This document shows, piece by piece, positions 27,497 to 37,128 of a stretch of 64,000 nt of DNA (position 1 is the first letter of the stretch; each line of letters starts with the position of its first letter). The stretch spans positions 1 to 64,000 of the forward strand of contig JAKRSH010000007.1 of NCBI GenBank assembly GCA_022402465.1. Reading direction: 5' to 3'. The notes below the pieces were generated by a model that saw nothing but the letters and a program-made list of their open reading frames with translations, searched no databases and was not told where the DNA came from. The stretch comes from Leptospiraceae bacterium (lineage in GTDB: Bacteria; Spirochaetota; Leptospiria; Leptospirales; Leptospiraceae). Position numbers and translations under genes: made by a program.

Positions 27497-28506
27497 ATGA
27501 ACAATGGATCGTATTTCGCATTTTAGATAGAAAATATGCTATTGAAGCTAGATCTGTCAAAGAAATTCTTTCAATCGTTCCGTTTAATCCTAGTTTTTTA
27601 GGTGGAGCAGGATTCTTTGCATCTTTTCCACTACGTGGAAGTTTAATTTATGCTTTTGACCTAAGATATTACTGGGGAGAACAACCAAAACCATATCATA
27701 TTGAAGACAACTTATTGTTACTCGATAATCATATTGCAATACCGGTTCAAGAAATAATAGAAATTAAAGACTTGAATCTTACGCATTCTATTACAGATGG
27801 ATCAGAGTCAGTTCACTTAATAAAAGCTGAACTTGTTGAAAATGATTTTGTAGTTTCCCTTTTGGATTCTCAAGCACTGTTAAACTTAAACATTGAGTCA
27901 ACAGAGTTAGCAGATTCAACAGATCCTCAAATAACCAAACAAAAAATGAATTGGTTTGAAATTTCGACCTCCAACTATTCTGAATTAGATAATGAGATTT
28001 TATCAAGAAGAAAGCAAGCTTATGAAAGTATTGAAAGCATAGTGGATTCTGGCTCAATGATAGCTCTTGCCGTTCTTGAGTCAGTGAATGAGATATTCTG
28101 TCTTCCTATAGATCAAATTTTAGAATTCTCTGAGCCTGGACAAATCACACCTATACCAAGTTCCTTGCCTGAGCTTCATGGATGTATGAACCTGCGAGGA
28201 GAAGTGATTCCCGTTCTCTCCTTGGCTGCTTTAATGGGTAAAAATAGAAAATATTCATTTACCGAAGGAAAAATAATTTTAGTAAAGGAAGATTCTTATC
28301 CAATAGGTATTCTTGTCGATGAATTGTTAGATGTTGTTTATAGAAAAAGCAATGAAAAAGTTTTAACTAACATTAATTCTAAATTTAGCTCAGAAACTTT
28401 TAATGGCTCTTTAATTGAAGCATCTTATCCAGATTTTAACGGGAATCACTTAAATCAAATTAGTTTAGAATTAATCTTTAGTAAAGCAAAGTCAGTACTA
28501 CAATGA
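27454..28506 (+). CDS. Double CheW-domain coupling protein
   Basis: CheW proteins link receptors to CheA. This 350-residue protein carries two CheW-like domains. The N-terminal one (residues 10-135: IVFRILDRKYAIEARSVKEI) appears divergent, and the C-terminal one (residues 195-350: SMIALAVLESVNEIFCLPID, HGCMNLRGEVIPVLSLAALM, YPIGILVDELLDVV) is canonical. A charged linker joins them. Wsp systems encode two separate CheW proteins (WspB, WspD), so this may be their fused equivalent. The ATG at 27454 is chosen because AAGGAG lies eight bases before it; an in-frame ATG at 27436 has none. The stop overlaps the next start (ATGA at 28503-28506). Confidence 0.88.
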   Translation: MESGMGSIFERRSIDEQWIVFRILDRKYAIEARSVKEILSIVPFNPSFLGGAGFFASFPLRGSLIYAFDLRYYWGEQPKPYHIEDNLLLLDNHIAIPVQEIIEIKDLNLTHSITDGSESVHLIKAELVENDFVVSLLDSQALLNLNIESTELADSTDPQITKQKMNWFEISTSNYSELDNEILSRRKQAYESIESIVDSGSMIALAVLESVNEIFCLPIDQILEFSEPGQITPIPSSLPELHGCMNLRGEVIPVLSLAALMGKNRKYSFTEGKIILVKEDSYPIGILVDELLDVVYRKSNEKVLTNINSKFSSETFNGSLIEASYPDFNGNHLNQISLELIFSKAKSVLQ

Positions 28507-30449
28507 TAAAAAGTATCCTAGAAAAATTTAGCTTAAAATTTCGTTTAATTATATTCGTAACAGGTATATCATTATTAATTATTTTTGTTCTCACAATTTT
28601 ATTTTTGATTTTTGCTTCCAATGCTATACAGGATGAAGTACAAGCTCAAGTTGAATCCATAGGTAAGACTAAGAAAGAACTCATACTGCGATTTTTTGAA
28701 GACAAAGACAAAGATGTTTTAATACTGGCTACGACTTCAGATGTTAAGATCGCATTTCAAGCATTTAAGAAAGGCTTTAATGAATCTTCCAATATCCCTT
28801 TAAAAATCAGACAATCCTACATTGAAAAGAATCCTTATAGTAGCGAAAGAAAAGATGAATACCTAAAAGCTGATGATAATACTAAATACTCTCAAGAACA
28901 TGAGAAGTATCATTCTTTCTTTCAAAAATACATCAATGTAAAATCCTTTTATGATTTATTCTTAATTGATTTAGAAGGCAATATAATATATTCCGTTTCC
29001 AAAGAGGATGATTTTGGAACAAATCTTTTAACTGGGAGTTATAGGGATTCCAATCTTTCAAAGGTATTTCAAGAATCTAAAAACCAAGGTTCAATAGGGA
29101 TAGTAAATTTCTCTGATTTTAGAACCTATCCACCATCTAACCACAGACCCGCTGCTTTTTTAGCAACTCCTATCTTTATTAATGGAAGTAAAATCGGTGT
29201 ATTGGCAGTTCAAATATCTACTGAAGAATTAAACTCATTGATGATGAATCACTACCTTACAGATTCCTCATCAATATATTTGGTAGGCTATGATCGATTT
29301 TTTCGATCTAATGATCATAGATACCCAAATGAAAAATTTATATTACATCAAAAGAATAATTCATTATCTGTTCAAAAAGCATTAGATGGTGCAATAGGAA
29401 TAATTTTAGAAAAAAACTATCGTGGAACAGAAGTTTATACAGCCTACTCGCCAATCACAATCCATGGAATGAGATTTGCTATTCTATCCGAATTTCATTC
29501 TGAGGCTGCTTTGTATCCATTAAGACAAATTACGAATAAAATATTGATTGCATTCTTAGTTATTTTTGTATTCGTAATATCGATAACTCTCGCATTAACT
29601 CAGTGGATCGCTAGTCCTATAACAAATGTTATAAATATGCTCTCCTCCTCTACTCGTGAAATCGCAACTACAATCGAGCAACAAGAGAAAACTGCTCAAA
29701 TGCAATCAGCCTCAGTAAATCAAACTAGTACAACTATGGAAGAATTAGGTGCTACATCTCGTCAAAACGCAGAACAAACGGCTACGGTTTCAGAAAAATC
29801 CCAAGAAGCCCAAGCTAAAGCTACAGAAGGTGCTGAATTAGTTCTGCAAATGGTACAATCAATGCAAGAGTTAAGAATCAATGTTGATAGCATAAGCAAA
29901 CAAATACTGGATTTATCTGAAAAAAATAATCAAATCAGTGAAATTATAAACTTGGTTTCTGATATTGCAATTCAAACCAATATGTTAGCCTTAAATGCAG
30001 CTGTGGAAGCTGCTAGAGCTGGAGAATACGGGAAAGGGTTTGCAGTAGTTGCTGTTGAAATCAGAAAACTAGCAGACGAATCAAATTTAAGTTCAGAAAA
30101 AATCCAAGAGATTCTTTTGGAAATAAAAAAATCAACTGATAACACAGTAATGGCAGCTGAAGAAGGAATTAAAAAGGTAGAAAGATCTGTTAATTTTGGA
30201 ATTAGCGTTGAAGGTTCATTTCACGGAATTCGCCAAGCGATTGATACAGTCTTTCAGTCTCTTGAACAAATTTCTTTAAATATTCGCCAACAATCTATAG
30301 CGATCAATGAAATCGTTCAAGCCATGGATTCTTTAAATAGAGGATCCGAAGAAACTGCTATAGGCATCAGTCAAATCAAAGAAGGAGTATCCCAAGTAAA
30401 TGATGCTGCTTCTGAAATGAAAGTTCTTATTGATGGAAAGAATGATTGA
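28503..30449 (+). CDS. Methyl-accepting chemosensory receptor with Cache-like sensor
   Basis: This 648-residue receptor has a first membrane helix at about residues 15-38, then a periplasmic region of about 300 residues that fits a double-Cache ligand-binding domain (FYDLFLIDLEGNIIYSVSKE; FLATPIFINGSKIGVLAVQI). A second membrane helix lies near residues 344-366, followed by the cytoplasmic signalling coiled coil. The hairpin tip [20 protein letters not shown] is near residue 495. Only a short ASPITNVINML segment follows the second helix before the coiled coil starts, so a complete HAMP domain is not apparent. It is co-translated with the CheW gene and lies 12 bases before the CheA gene. Confidence 0.92.
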   Translation: MIKSILEKFSLKFRLIIFVTGISLLIIFVLTILFLIFASNAIQDEVQAQVESIGKTKKELILRFFEDKDKDVLILATTSDVKIAFQAFKKGFNESSNIPLKIRQSYIEKNPYSSERKDEYLKADDNTKYSQEHEKYHSFFQKYINVKSFYDLFLIDLEGNIIYSVSKEDDFGTNLLTGSYRDSNLSKVFQESKNQGSIGIVNFSDFRTYPPSNHRPAAFLATPIFINGSKIGVLAVQISTEELNSLMMNHYLTDSSSIYLVGYDRFFRSNDHRYPNEKFILHQKNNSLSVQKALDGAIGIILEKNYRGTEVYTAYSPITIHGMRFAILSEFHSEAALYPLRQITNKILIAFLVIFVFVISITLALTQWIASPITNVINMLSSSTREIATTIEQQEKTAQMQSASVNQTSTTMEELGATSRQNAEQTATVSEKSQEAQAKATEGAELVLQMVQSMQELRINVDSISKQILDLSEKNNQISEIINLVSDIAIQTNMLALNAAVEAARAGEYGKGFAVVAVEIRKLADESNLSSEKIQEILLEIKKSTDNTVMAAEEGIKKVERSVNFGISVEGSFHGIRQAIDTVFQSLEQISLNIRQQSIAINEIVQAMDSLNRGSEETAIGISQIKEGVSQVNDAASEMKVLIDGKND

Positions 30450-30461
30450 ATGAGCAAATAG

Positions 30462-32777
30462 ATGAAAATAGAAGACCAAGAAATAAGGGAAATATTTGAA
30501 ATAGATAGTTTAGACCATATTCAAAAGATTGAATCTGGAATTCTTGATTTAGAACAAAATCCAAATTCCCAAGAAGGTTTCAAGACGATATTTCGCGAAG
30601 CTCACAGTTTAAAAGGGTCAGCAGGAATTCTAGGCCTGAAAGAAATAGAATCTATAACTCATGTCTTAGAAGATTATTTAGGGAAATTAAGTAAAGGTTA
30701 TGGTGATTATAAATCAGAAGATAATGATAGAATTTTTTATGTTTTAGATCAACTCAAACTACTAGTCAAACAAGCAATAACTGGTGAAAAGGCAAAAGTA
30801 GATGTAAAAAAAACAGTTGATGTCCTAACTAAAAAAGAGCCTCCACCCAATCAAAAAGATATTAATTCTAACAGAAGTTCAATTTTTATAAATAAATCAA
30901 ATCAAGCTCCAAGTTCAAGTGAGATTCCTTCGATCCCAATTTCTCCTAAAGTGAATGATGGTGTAGTTGAATCGACTACTAGCCAAACCGATGAACGTAA
31001 AAAAGCTAGCAATTCAGAAAAAAAACCCATCCCTGAAACAAGTTTCCAAAAATCTTCTTCAAAAAAAGGATTTCGGATTGAAACTATGCGAGTCGATCCA
31101 GAAAAACTCGATGCATTATTAGGAAATACTGGGGAACTAATTATAGCAAAGAACAGAATTCAAAAAAGGTCTTTAGAAATATCAGAATTACTAATGCAGT
31201 TAGAGGAATTTTCAAAAATTTGGAGAAGCATAAAAGGTATTGAACCTAAAGAAAGGGTTAATTGGGACAATATCTTAAAAAAAATTATTACATTAAAAGC
31301 AAAATGTCAACAAGATGCAACTAAACTTGATTTGGTTTCAAATAAACTTGATGAAGGTGTGCAGAAAGTTCGTTTATTACCTCTTTCAAGTGTTTTCGAA
31401 ATTTTTCCTCGAGTTGTTAGAGATTTAAGTAGAGAATTAGGAAAAGAAGTTTATCTAACTTTGGAAGGCGGAGAAGTTACTGCCGACAAACTAATCATTG
31501 AAGAATGCAAAGATTCATTAATGCATTTGGTTAGAAATGCTCTTGATCACGGTATTGAAACTAGAGAAGAAAGAGTAAATAATGGAAAAGCAAATCCTGC
31601 TCGAATAAGAATATCTGGAAGCCAAAAGGATAATTTCATTAATCTCATTGTAGAAGATGATGGAAGAGGTTTAGATATAGAGACAATAAAGGAAAAGGCT
31701 ATTTCAATCGGATTATATAATGCGCAAGAATTGAGTGATTTAACAGAGTCTCAAATTTTTGGTTTAATTTTTCAACAGGGTTTTTCTACTCGAACCGAAG
31801 TAACTAATCTTTCAGGGAGAGGTTACGGTATGGACATTGTTAGAAACTTTGCAGAAAGATTTAAAGGAACAATTGAAATCGAATCTTCTAAAGGTACTGG
31901 AACTAAATTTTTCATTAAAATTCCGACCAACTTTAGTACGAATCATTTACTTATTGTTGGGGTAAATGGTTGGAAGTATGGAATTCCAATCGAATTCGTT
32001 AAACAAAGTTTAGTTGTTAGAAAAGAAGAAATTAGATTTGTAGAGTCTAAACCAACTATTCACTTTGGAAATGAATTTGTAAGAATTATATCATTTTCAG
32101 ATTTTTTTCCAGTTACATACCAAAGAAAAGAATCAATAAAAAAAAATAAGAGATATGAGACATGCATTGTTTTAGAGTATAATTCTGAAAAATATGGAAT
32201 AATCATTGATTACATTTATGAAAAGCAAGAAATTTTGTTGAAACCTTTTTTAGGATTATTAGAAGGAATAAGAAACATAAGTGGAACAACAATATTAGAA
32301 TCAGGTGAAATCTGTTGCATTATAAATATTTCAGAACTATTTAAAGAGATTAAAGGTAAGGCATTATATAATAATTTAAAAGAAGATATTGTCCAAAGTA
32401 AAAAAAATAAATCTATTTTAATAATTGAAGATAGCTTAATAACTCGAGCACAATTGCAAAGAATTATTGAAGGAAATGGATATCCTGTTATTACGGCGAC
32501 TAATGGCCAAGAAGGTCTAAATAAATGTCAAATATCTCCGCCTGATCTTATACTTACAGATATAGAAATGCCAATAATGGATGGATTTGGATTTATCCGA
32601 GAAATAAAAAAACACGAAACATTGAGGAGAATTCCTATTATAGTCTTAACAAGCCTTGGCTCCAATGAACATATTGAAATGGGTAAAATGTTAGGCGCAG
32701 ATAGCTATTTAGTTAAATCTCAATTCGATCAATCTCTTCTTATGAAAACGGTTGAAAGATTAGTGGCTGGAAGTTAA
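30462..32777 (+). CDS. Hybrid CheA histidine kinase with C-terminal receiver
   Basis: This 771-residue kinase has all CheA modules plus a receiver. The HPt domain (1-105) has the phosphorylated histidine in AHSLKGSAG (H48). A low-complexity linker (about 110-200) replaces a clear P2 domain. Dimerisation (about 205-300) and ATPase domains follow, with the N box LMHLVRNALDHGIE, G1 VEDDGRGLD and G2 LSGRGYGMDIVR. A CheW-like domain spans about 490-640. The receiver (646-771) has acidic residues in IIEDS, a phospho-acceptor in LTDIEMP and a lysine in YLVKSQF. The CheA-REC arrangement is that of WspE, not of typical motility CheA. It probably phosphorylates the CheB and receiver-cyclase encoded downstream. 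Confidence 0.93.
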   Translation: MKIEDQEIREIFEIDSLDHIQKIESGILDLEQNPNSQEGFKTIFREAHSLKGSAGILGLKEIESITHVLEDYLGKLSKGYGDYKSEDNDRIFYVLDQLKLLVKQAITGEKAKVDVKKTVDVLTKKEPPPNQKDINSNRSSIFINKSNQAPSSSEIPSIPISPKVNDGVVESTTSQTDERKKASNSEKKPIPETSFQKSSSKKGFRIETMRVDPEKLDALLGNTGELIIAKNRIQKRSLEISELLMQLEEFSKIWRSIKGIEPKERVNWDNILKKIITLKAKCQQDATKLDLVSNKLDEGVQKVRLLPLSSVFEIFPRVVRDLSRELGKEVYLTLEGGEVTADKLIIEECKDSLMHLVRNALDHGIETREERVNNGKANPARIRISGSQKDNFINLIVEDDGRGLDIETIKEKAISIGLYNAQELSDLTESQIFGLIFQQGFSTRTEVTNLSGRGYGMDIVRNFAERFKGTIEIESSKGTGTKFFIKIPTNFSTNHLLIVGVNGWKYGIPIEFVKQSLVVRKEEIRFVESKPTIHFGNEFVRIISFSDFFPVTYQRKESIKKNKRYETCIVLEYNSEKYGIIIDYIYEKQEILLKPFLGLLEGIRNISGTTILESGEICCIINISELFKEIKGKALYNNLKEDIVQSKKNKSILIIEDSLITRAQLQRIIEGNGYPVITATNGQEGLNKCQISPPDLILTDIEMPIMDGFGFIREIKKHETLRRIPIIVLTSLGSNEHIEMGKMLGADSYLVKSQFDQSLLMKTVERLVAGS

Positions 32778-32780
32778 AGT

Positions 32781-33809
32781 ATGAAGACAAAAGTTCTAAT
32801 TCTTGAAGATAATCCAGTGGTACGAAAATTTTATGAAAAAGCCATCGCTAATTTAGCCTTTGTTGAATTAGTCGGTATGGCAAGTAATGGACAGGAAGGT
32901 CTAGCAATTCTTCATTCTAAAGATCCAGATGTGATTCTATGTGATTTAAATATGCCTGTAATGGATGGGTTTGAATTTACAAGAAGAGCAATGATAGAAA
33001 AACCTAAACCAATACTTATTGTTTCAGATCTTGTGCAAGAAGAAGATCATGAAAATAGATATAAGGTATTAGAATTGGGCGCTATTGATATTTTACCAAA
33101 ACCAAAGTCAGGTGGAAATATTGAATGGCTTACTGGTGATTTAGAGAGAAAAATTAATATTCTAAAACGAGTTGTTGTCTTCTCAAGAAAATCAGATAGA
33201 GAAAAATCATTTTCACCATCAGTAAATGATCATGGTAAAAAAGATGAATATCAAATAGTTGCTATTGGTGCATCTACAGGTGGCCCTCAAGCATATCAAA
33301 AGATTTTTTCTGAGATAAATCCAAAATTCAAGTTACCCATTGTTTGCGCTCAGCATATTAGCGAAGGTTTTACAAATAGCTTGGTCTCATGGTTAAGTTC
33401 AACTTCAAATTTAAAAATCCATTTGGCGTCTGATCAAGAAATTTTGAAACCTGGAACTATTTATTTTCCACCAGATGGATTTCATATCAAAGTAGATAAG
33501 CTAAAAATTCAATTGGACCCTAACAAAGGAAACTATAGACACAAACCCTCTATTGATTATTTATTTACAACAATATTTGAAAATTACGGATCTAAGTCAA
33601 TTGGTGTCTTATTAACTGGAATGGGATCTGATGGAGCTGAAGGTCTAGAAAAAATACGCAAAGCTGGAGGATATACTATTGCACAAGATGAGGCAACTTC
33701 CATTGTTTATGGAATGCCCCGTGTAGCAAAAGAAAATGGCAGCATTAAAGAAGAACTACCAATTGAAAAAATAGCTTCTCGCTTACTAATGATGGGAGGA
33801 GTATCTTGA
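32781..33809 (+). CDS. CheB-type receptor methylesterase/glutaminase
   Basis: CheB removes methyl groups from receptors when phosphorylated and so resets them. This 342-residue protein has an N-terminal receiver (ILEDN, phospho-acceptor in ILCDLNMPVMDG, lysine in LPKPKSG) and a C-terminal methylesterase domain from about residue 155. The catalytic serine is in GASTGGPQ, the histidine in CAQHISEG and the aspartate in GMGSDGAEG. The TGA stop is inside the TTG start of the next gene (33806-33809), implying tight coupling with the receiver-cyclase. Both proteins are candidate phosphate acceptors for the CheA hybrid. Confidence 0.93.
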   Translation: MKTKVLILEDNPVVRKFYEKAIANLAFVELVGMASNGQEGLAILHSKDPDVILCDLNMPVMDGFEFTRRAMIEKPKPILIVSDLVQEEDHENRYKVLELGAIDILPKPKSGGNIEWLTGDLERKINILKRVVVFSRKSDREKSFSPSVNDHGKKDEYQIVAIGASTGGPQAYQKIFSEINPKFKLPIVCAQHISEGFTNSLVSWLSSTSNLKIHLASDQEILKPGTIYFPPDGFHIKVDKLKIQLDPNKGNYRHKPSIDYLFTTIFENYGSKSIGVLLTGMGSDGAEGLEKIRKAGGYTIAQDEATSIVYGMPRVAKENGSIKEELPIEKIASRLLMMGGVS

Positions 33810-35080
33810 AAGATTCAAAAATTTTATTTGCTGAAGATAGTACTATTCAAGGAACAATTTTAAAGAAGCTATTAACTCAAAGAGGATTCGATGTTCGATG
33901 GGCAAAAAATGGTGAAGAAGGCTGGAACTTTCTTCAAGATTTTCAACCTTCTCTCATTATCTCAGATGTAGAAATGCCAATTTCAGACGGATACGAATTC
34001 TGCACCCGAGTAAAAAAAGATTTAAATTTTCGAAACATACCTGTTGTTTTGTGTTCGAGCCTCTCAGACCCTGAAGATATTATTCGTGGGATAGAGTGTG
34101 GCGCTAATGGATACATCACAAAACCATATGAAGAATCCTTTCTGATGTATCGAATCGAATCAATCTTGAATAACATGGAACAAGATGTCGAAGATAACAA
34201 TCCTATCGATGTTCAATATGCAGGTAAAACATATACCATCCACGCAAGTAAAATGCATATGATGCAGATTCTTTTATCAATATATGAAAATACTGTAAAG
34301 AAAAATAAAGAACTCTTAATTACGCAGATTGATTTGCAGCATAAAGCCCAAGAACTAGAGAAAAGCTTACAAGAGTCCGAAAGACTGCTTCGCAATATTC
34401 TCCCTGAAAAAATTGCTGATAGGTTAAAATCTCAAGGTTTCGATAAACCAGAGTATTTTGAGAGTGTTTCTGTACTTTTTACTGACTTTAAAGGATTTAC
34501 TGATGTAGCAGAATTTATGAGCCCAGACGAATTGGTAGAACAACTTGATCTTTGTTTTGCTCAATTTGATGCTATTGTAGAGATGTATGGAGTTGAAAAA
34601 TTAAAAACGATAGGCGATTCTTATATGGCTGCTGGTGGTATTCCTGTTTCAAATCAAACCCACCCTGTTGATCTTATTAGAGCAGCAATGGAAATTAAAC
34701 AATTTATGGACATGACTAAAAATCTAAGAAAGGACCAAGGACTTCCATATTGGGAATTGAGGATAGGTATCCACACAGGTCCTGTAGTTGCTGGAGTTAT
34801 AGGAAACAAAAAGTTCGCTTATGATATGTGGGGTGATACTGTAAATACCGCTAGTAGAATGGAATCATCTGGCGAAGTTGGTCGGGTTAATATTTCACGA
34901 GATACTTATGACAGAGTAAAAGATTTTTTTCTTTGTCATTACAGAGGGAAAATTCCCGCTAAAAATAAAGGTTCTATAGATATGTTTTTTGTTGAGAGGA
35001 TACACCCAGAGCTTTCTCGTGATGAAGAAGGTTTAGTTCCAAATGATAAATTTGTTTCTTTATATAAAAAGCTAACATGA
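33806..35080 (+). CDS. Receiver-class III adenylate cyclase fusion (response regulator)
   Basis: This 424-residue protein joins a phosphorylation receiver to a nucleotide cyclase. The receiver (1-125) has E10/D11, the phospho-acceptor D54 (ISDVEMP) and K106 (TKPYEE). A coiled-coil linker (about 150-205, ending ERLLRNILPEKIADRL) leads to the cyclase domain (about 213-395). Metal aspartates are in FTDFKGF and GDSYMA. The purine-selecting pair is Lys (EKLKTIGD) and Asp (YDMWGDTVN), the adenylate-cyclase combination, so cAMP is the expected product. The start is TTG, supported by a strong GGGAGGAG site inside cheB. Its place in the cluster corresponds to that of WspR, whose output domain is a diguanylate cyclase instead. 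Confidence 0.93.
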   Translation: MKDSKILFAEDSTIQGTILKKLLTQRGFDVRWAKNGEEGWNFLQDFQPSLIISDVEMPISDGYEFCTRVKKDLNFRNIPVVLCSSLSDPEDIIRGIECGANGYITKPYEESFLMYRIESILNNMEQDVEDNNPIDVQYAGKTYTIHASKMHMMQILLSIYENTVKKNKELLITQIDLQHKAQELEKSLQESERLLRNILPEKIADRLKSQGFDKPEYFESVSVLFTDFKGFTDVAEFMSPDELVEQLDLCFAQFDAIVEMYGVEKLKTIGDSYMAAGGIPVSNQTHPVDLIRAAMEIKQFMDMTKNLRKDQGLPYWELRIGIHTGPVVAGVIGNKKFAYDMWGDTVNTASRMESSGEVGRVNISRDTYDRVKDFFLCHYRGKIPAKNKGSIDMFFVERIHPELSRDEEGLVPNDKFVSLYKKLT

Positions 35081-35133
35081 AAGAAGAAAGTAAGTATGAA
35101 AAAATCGATATTAATAAAGGAAGTTAAAACCGT

Positions 35134-37020
35134 ATGATTTATTCCAATCAACAATTTAAAAGAGGAAAGAGTCTCAAATCTTCGTTTCTATTCTTTTTTT
35201 CAGTTTTACTTATACTTCTGATTTTTAGTGAACTTTTTATAACGGTAAAATCATTTATCAATTTTTTAGATCAAAAAAAATCGCTTCATACAATTCAATT
35301 AACAAGTGATTTAATGCTAGGGACTATTGAATTATCTTTAGAAAGAAGTGTTTCTCAAGCAGCTTTACACATTCAAGATCCTGTAAATTCAGAATTTAGA
35401 AAATTGTTAGACCGTCAAAGAGATTTAGCAAATCCTCGAATACAAAACGTAATTGATAATACTGAACAAACCTTAGTAAAAGAAAAATTAAAAGATATCA
35501 TGAATCGCTTAGAAAAAATTCGAAGTGATATAGACAGAAATTTAGCTTTGCCATTAAGTCAAAGAGATTTATCTATCGTAAATAATGTTCATGCTTTTTT
35601 TCCTCAAGTAATTGAAGACGCAAGATCAATAAGTAATTTACTAAAGGGAGTGCATATAAATTTAGATAAAGATATACAAGCTCTTGAGAGTCTACAAGCA
35701 TTTGCTTGGGAAGCTAGAGAATACGGAGGAAGAGAAAGAACTTATTTAGCAATTGCTGTGTATAACAGATCTGAATTTGACAGCGAGATTCTAGGTCGTA
35801 TGGAGACATTAGATAGTCACACCCTTTACGCCAAACGAATGATAGATTCTCTTTTTTCAATTAATACATATTCTGAAGATTTGATCGAAGATTATAAAAA
35901 AATGAATACTTTATATTTTTCAGATTATTACAAGAATAAAGAAGAACTAAAAAGTCAAATAAAGAAGCGCGAATTTAATGAAACTTTTTCACATTTTTTT
36001 CAATATTCATCGGATGCTCTTGATTCTATTGTTCAATTAGTTCAGTCATCTGCGGAAGAGTTAGTTCCTGTACAAGAACAAATCGTTCGAAATGCATTAA
36101 TTCAATTCTCTGTTAGTTTAATTATAACCATTGTTGCTATAGGAATAGGTTTTCTTTCTATTAGATATTCAACAAAAACTTTAATTGATAGAATAACAGA
36201 AGCTTCACAAGTTTTAAAAAAGTTAGCCTCAGGGGACAAATCCAATGATGTAAATATTTCAGGTGTTCTAGCCATTGAGATTGCTGATTTATTAGAAGCC
36301 GCTCAAACATTTAGAAAAAATATGCTGGAATTGGAAGATTTAATTTCTGACCAATCTGCTGCAGTTAACCAGACAACTACAACTATGATTTCGTTAGAAA
36401 AGTCTTCTAGACGAACAGCCGAAGATGCACAAGAAGGTGTCAAAAAGTCTCAGACTGCACTCAATATTGCAGAAGATGGTGCGATTATGGGGGACAAAAT
36501 GAACCAAGTACAAGCTCAAGTAGAGAAAGTTGTCGATGAAATGGCTCAAAAAATAGACCTCTTAGTTGAACAAACAGGTGATATTTCTACGATAGTTAGC
36601 TTGGTAGGTGAATTAGCAAACCAAACAAATATGCTTGCACTAAATGCGGCAGTAGAAGCTGCAAGAGCTGGTGAGTTCGGAAAAGGATTCTCAGTAGTTG
36701 CGTCAGAAATTCGAAAGCTTGCTGATGAATCCAAAAATTCAGCATCTAGAATACAAAGTATTTTGCTAGAATTTAAGTCATCATCCCAAGAAGCAATTCA
36801 ATTGAGTAGAAAAGGCAAACAATTTGTTGATGAAGGATCTACAATAGTAAATTATACAACTGCAAAATTCAAAGAAGTATCAATAACTTCTAGATTTGTT
36901 TCTGAAACTATAGAAACAATAGCCTTAAACTTAAAGGAACAATCACGCGCTTATGGAGAAATCACTTTAGCTATGAATTCTCTAAACGATAAAACGAATC
37001 GATTTATTAATAATCAATAG
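35134..37020 (+). CDS. Second methyl-accepting chemosensory receptor
   Basis: This 628-residue receptor has membrane helices at about residues 17-37 and 325-345. Between them is an all-helical periplasmic domain of about 285 residues ([39 protein letters not shown]), unlike the Cache-type sensor of the first receptor. A HAMP domain follows ([20 protein letters not shown]). The signalling hairpin tip [20 protein letters not shown] is near residue 497. The tip is almost identical to that of the first receptor, so both can probably join the same array. It lies 53 bases after the receiver-cyclase gene, with AAGGAAG 13 bases upstream of the ATG. Confidence 0.92.
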   Translation: MIYSNQQFKRGKSLKSSFLFFFSVLLILLIFSELFITVKSFINFLDQKKSLHTIQLTSDLMLGTIELSLERSVSQAALHIQDPVNSEFRKLLDRQRDLANPRIQNVIDNTEQTLVKEKLKDIMNRLEKIRSDIDRNLALPLSQRDLSIVNNVHAFFPQVIEDARSISNLLKGVHINLDKDIQALESLQAFAWEAREYGGRERTYLAIAVYNRSEFDSEILGRMETLDSHTLYAKRMIDSLFSINTYSEDLIEDYKKMNTLYFSDYYKNKEELKSQIKKREFNETFSHFFQYSSDALDSIVQLVQSSAEELVPVQEQIVRNALIQFSVSLIITIVAIGIGFLSIRYSTKTLIDRITEASQVLKKLASGDKSNDVNISGVLAIEIADLLEAAQTFRKNMLELEDLISDQSAAVNQTTTTMISLEKSSRRTAEDAQEGVKKSQTALNIAEDGAIMGDKMNQVQAQVEKVVDEMAQKIDLLVEQTGDISTIVSLVGELANQTNMLALNAAVEAARAGEFGKGFSVVASEIRKLADESKNSASRIQSILLEFKSSSQEAIQLSRKGKQFVDEGSTIVNYTTAKFKEVSITSRFVSETIETIALNLKEQSRAYGEITLAMNSLNDKTNRFINNQ

Positions 37021-37128
37021 GTCAAAATCTTATAGTTTCTTAATATAATGGAACAATTTCAACTTTAAGTAGATAAGAAAAGAATTCCCATACCAGGAAT
37101 TCCCGAAATATTGGATGAATCCTCTGCC

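Noticed and set aside
26234-37020. Standard flagellar chemotaxis operon
   Set aside because: There is no CheY, CheD, CheX or flagellar gene, the CheA has a receiver, and the response regulator carries a cyclase.
37082-37102. Inverted repeat GAATTCC...GGAATTC before the NRDE gene as a terminator of the chemosensory cluster
   Set aside because: No T run follows on the plus strand. The T-rich side is on the minus strand, where no gene ends nearby.
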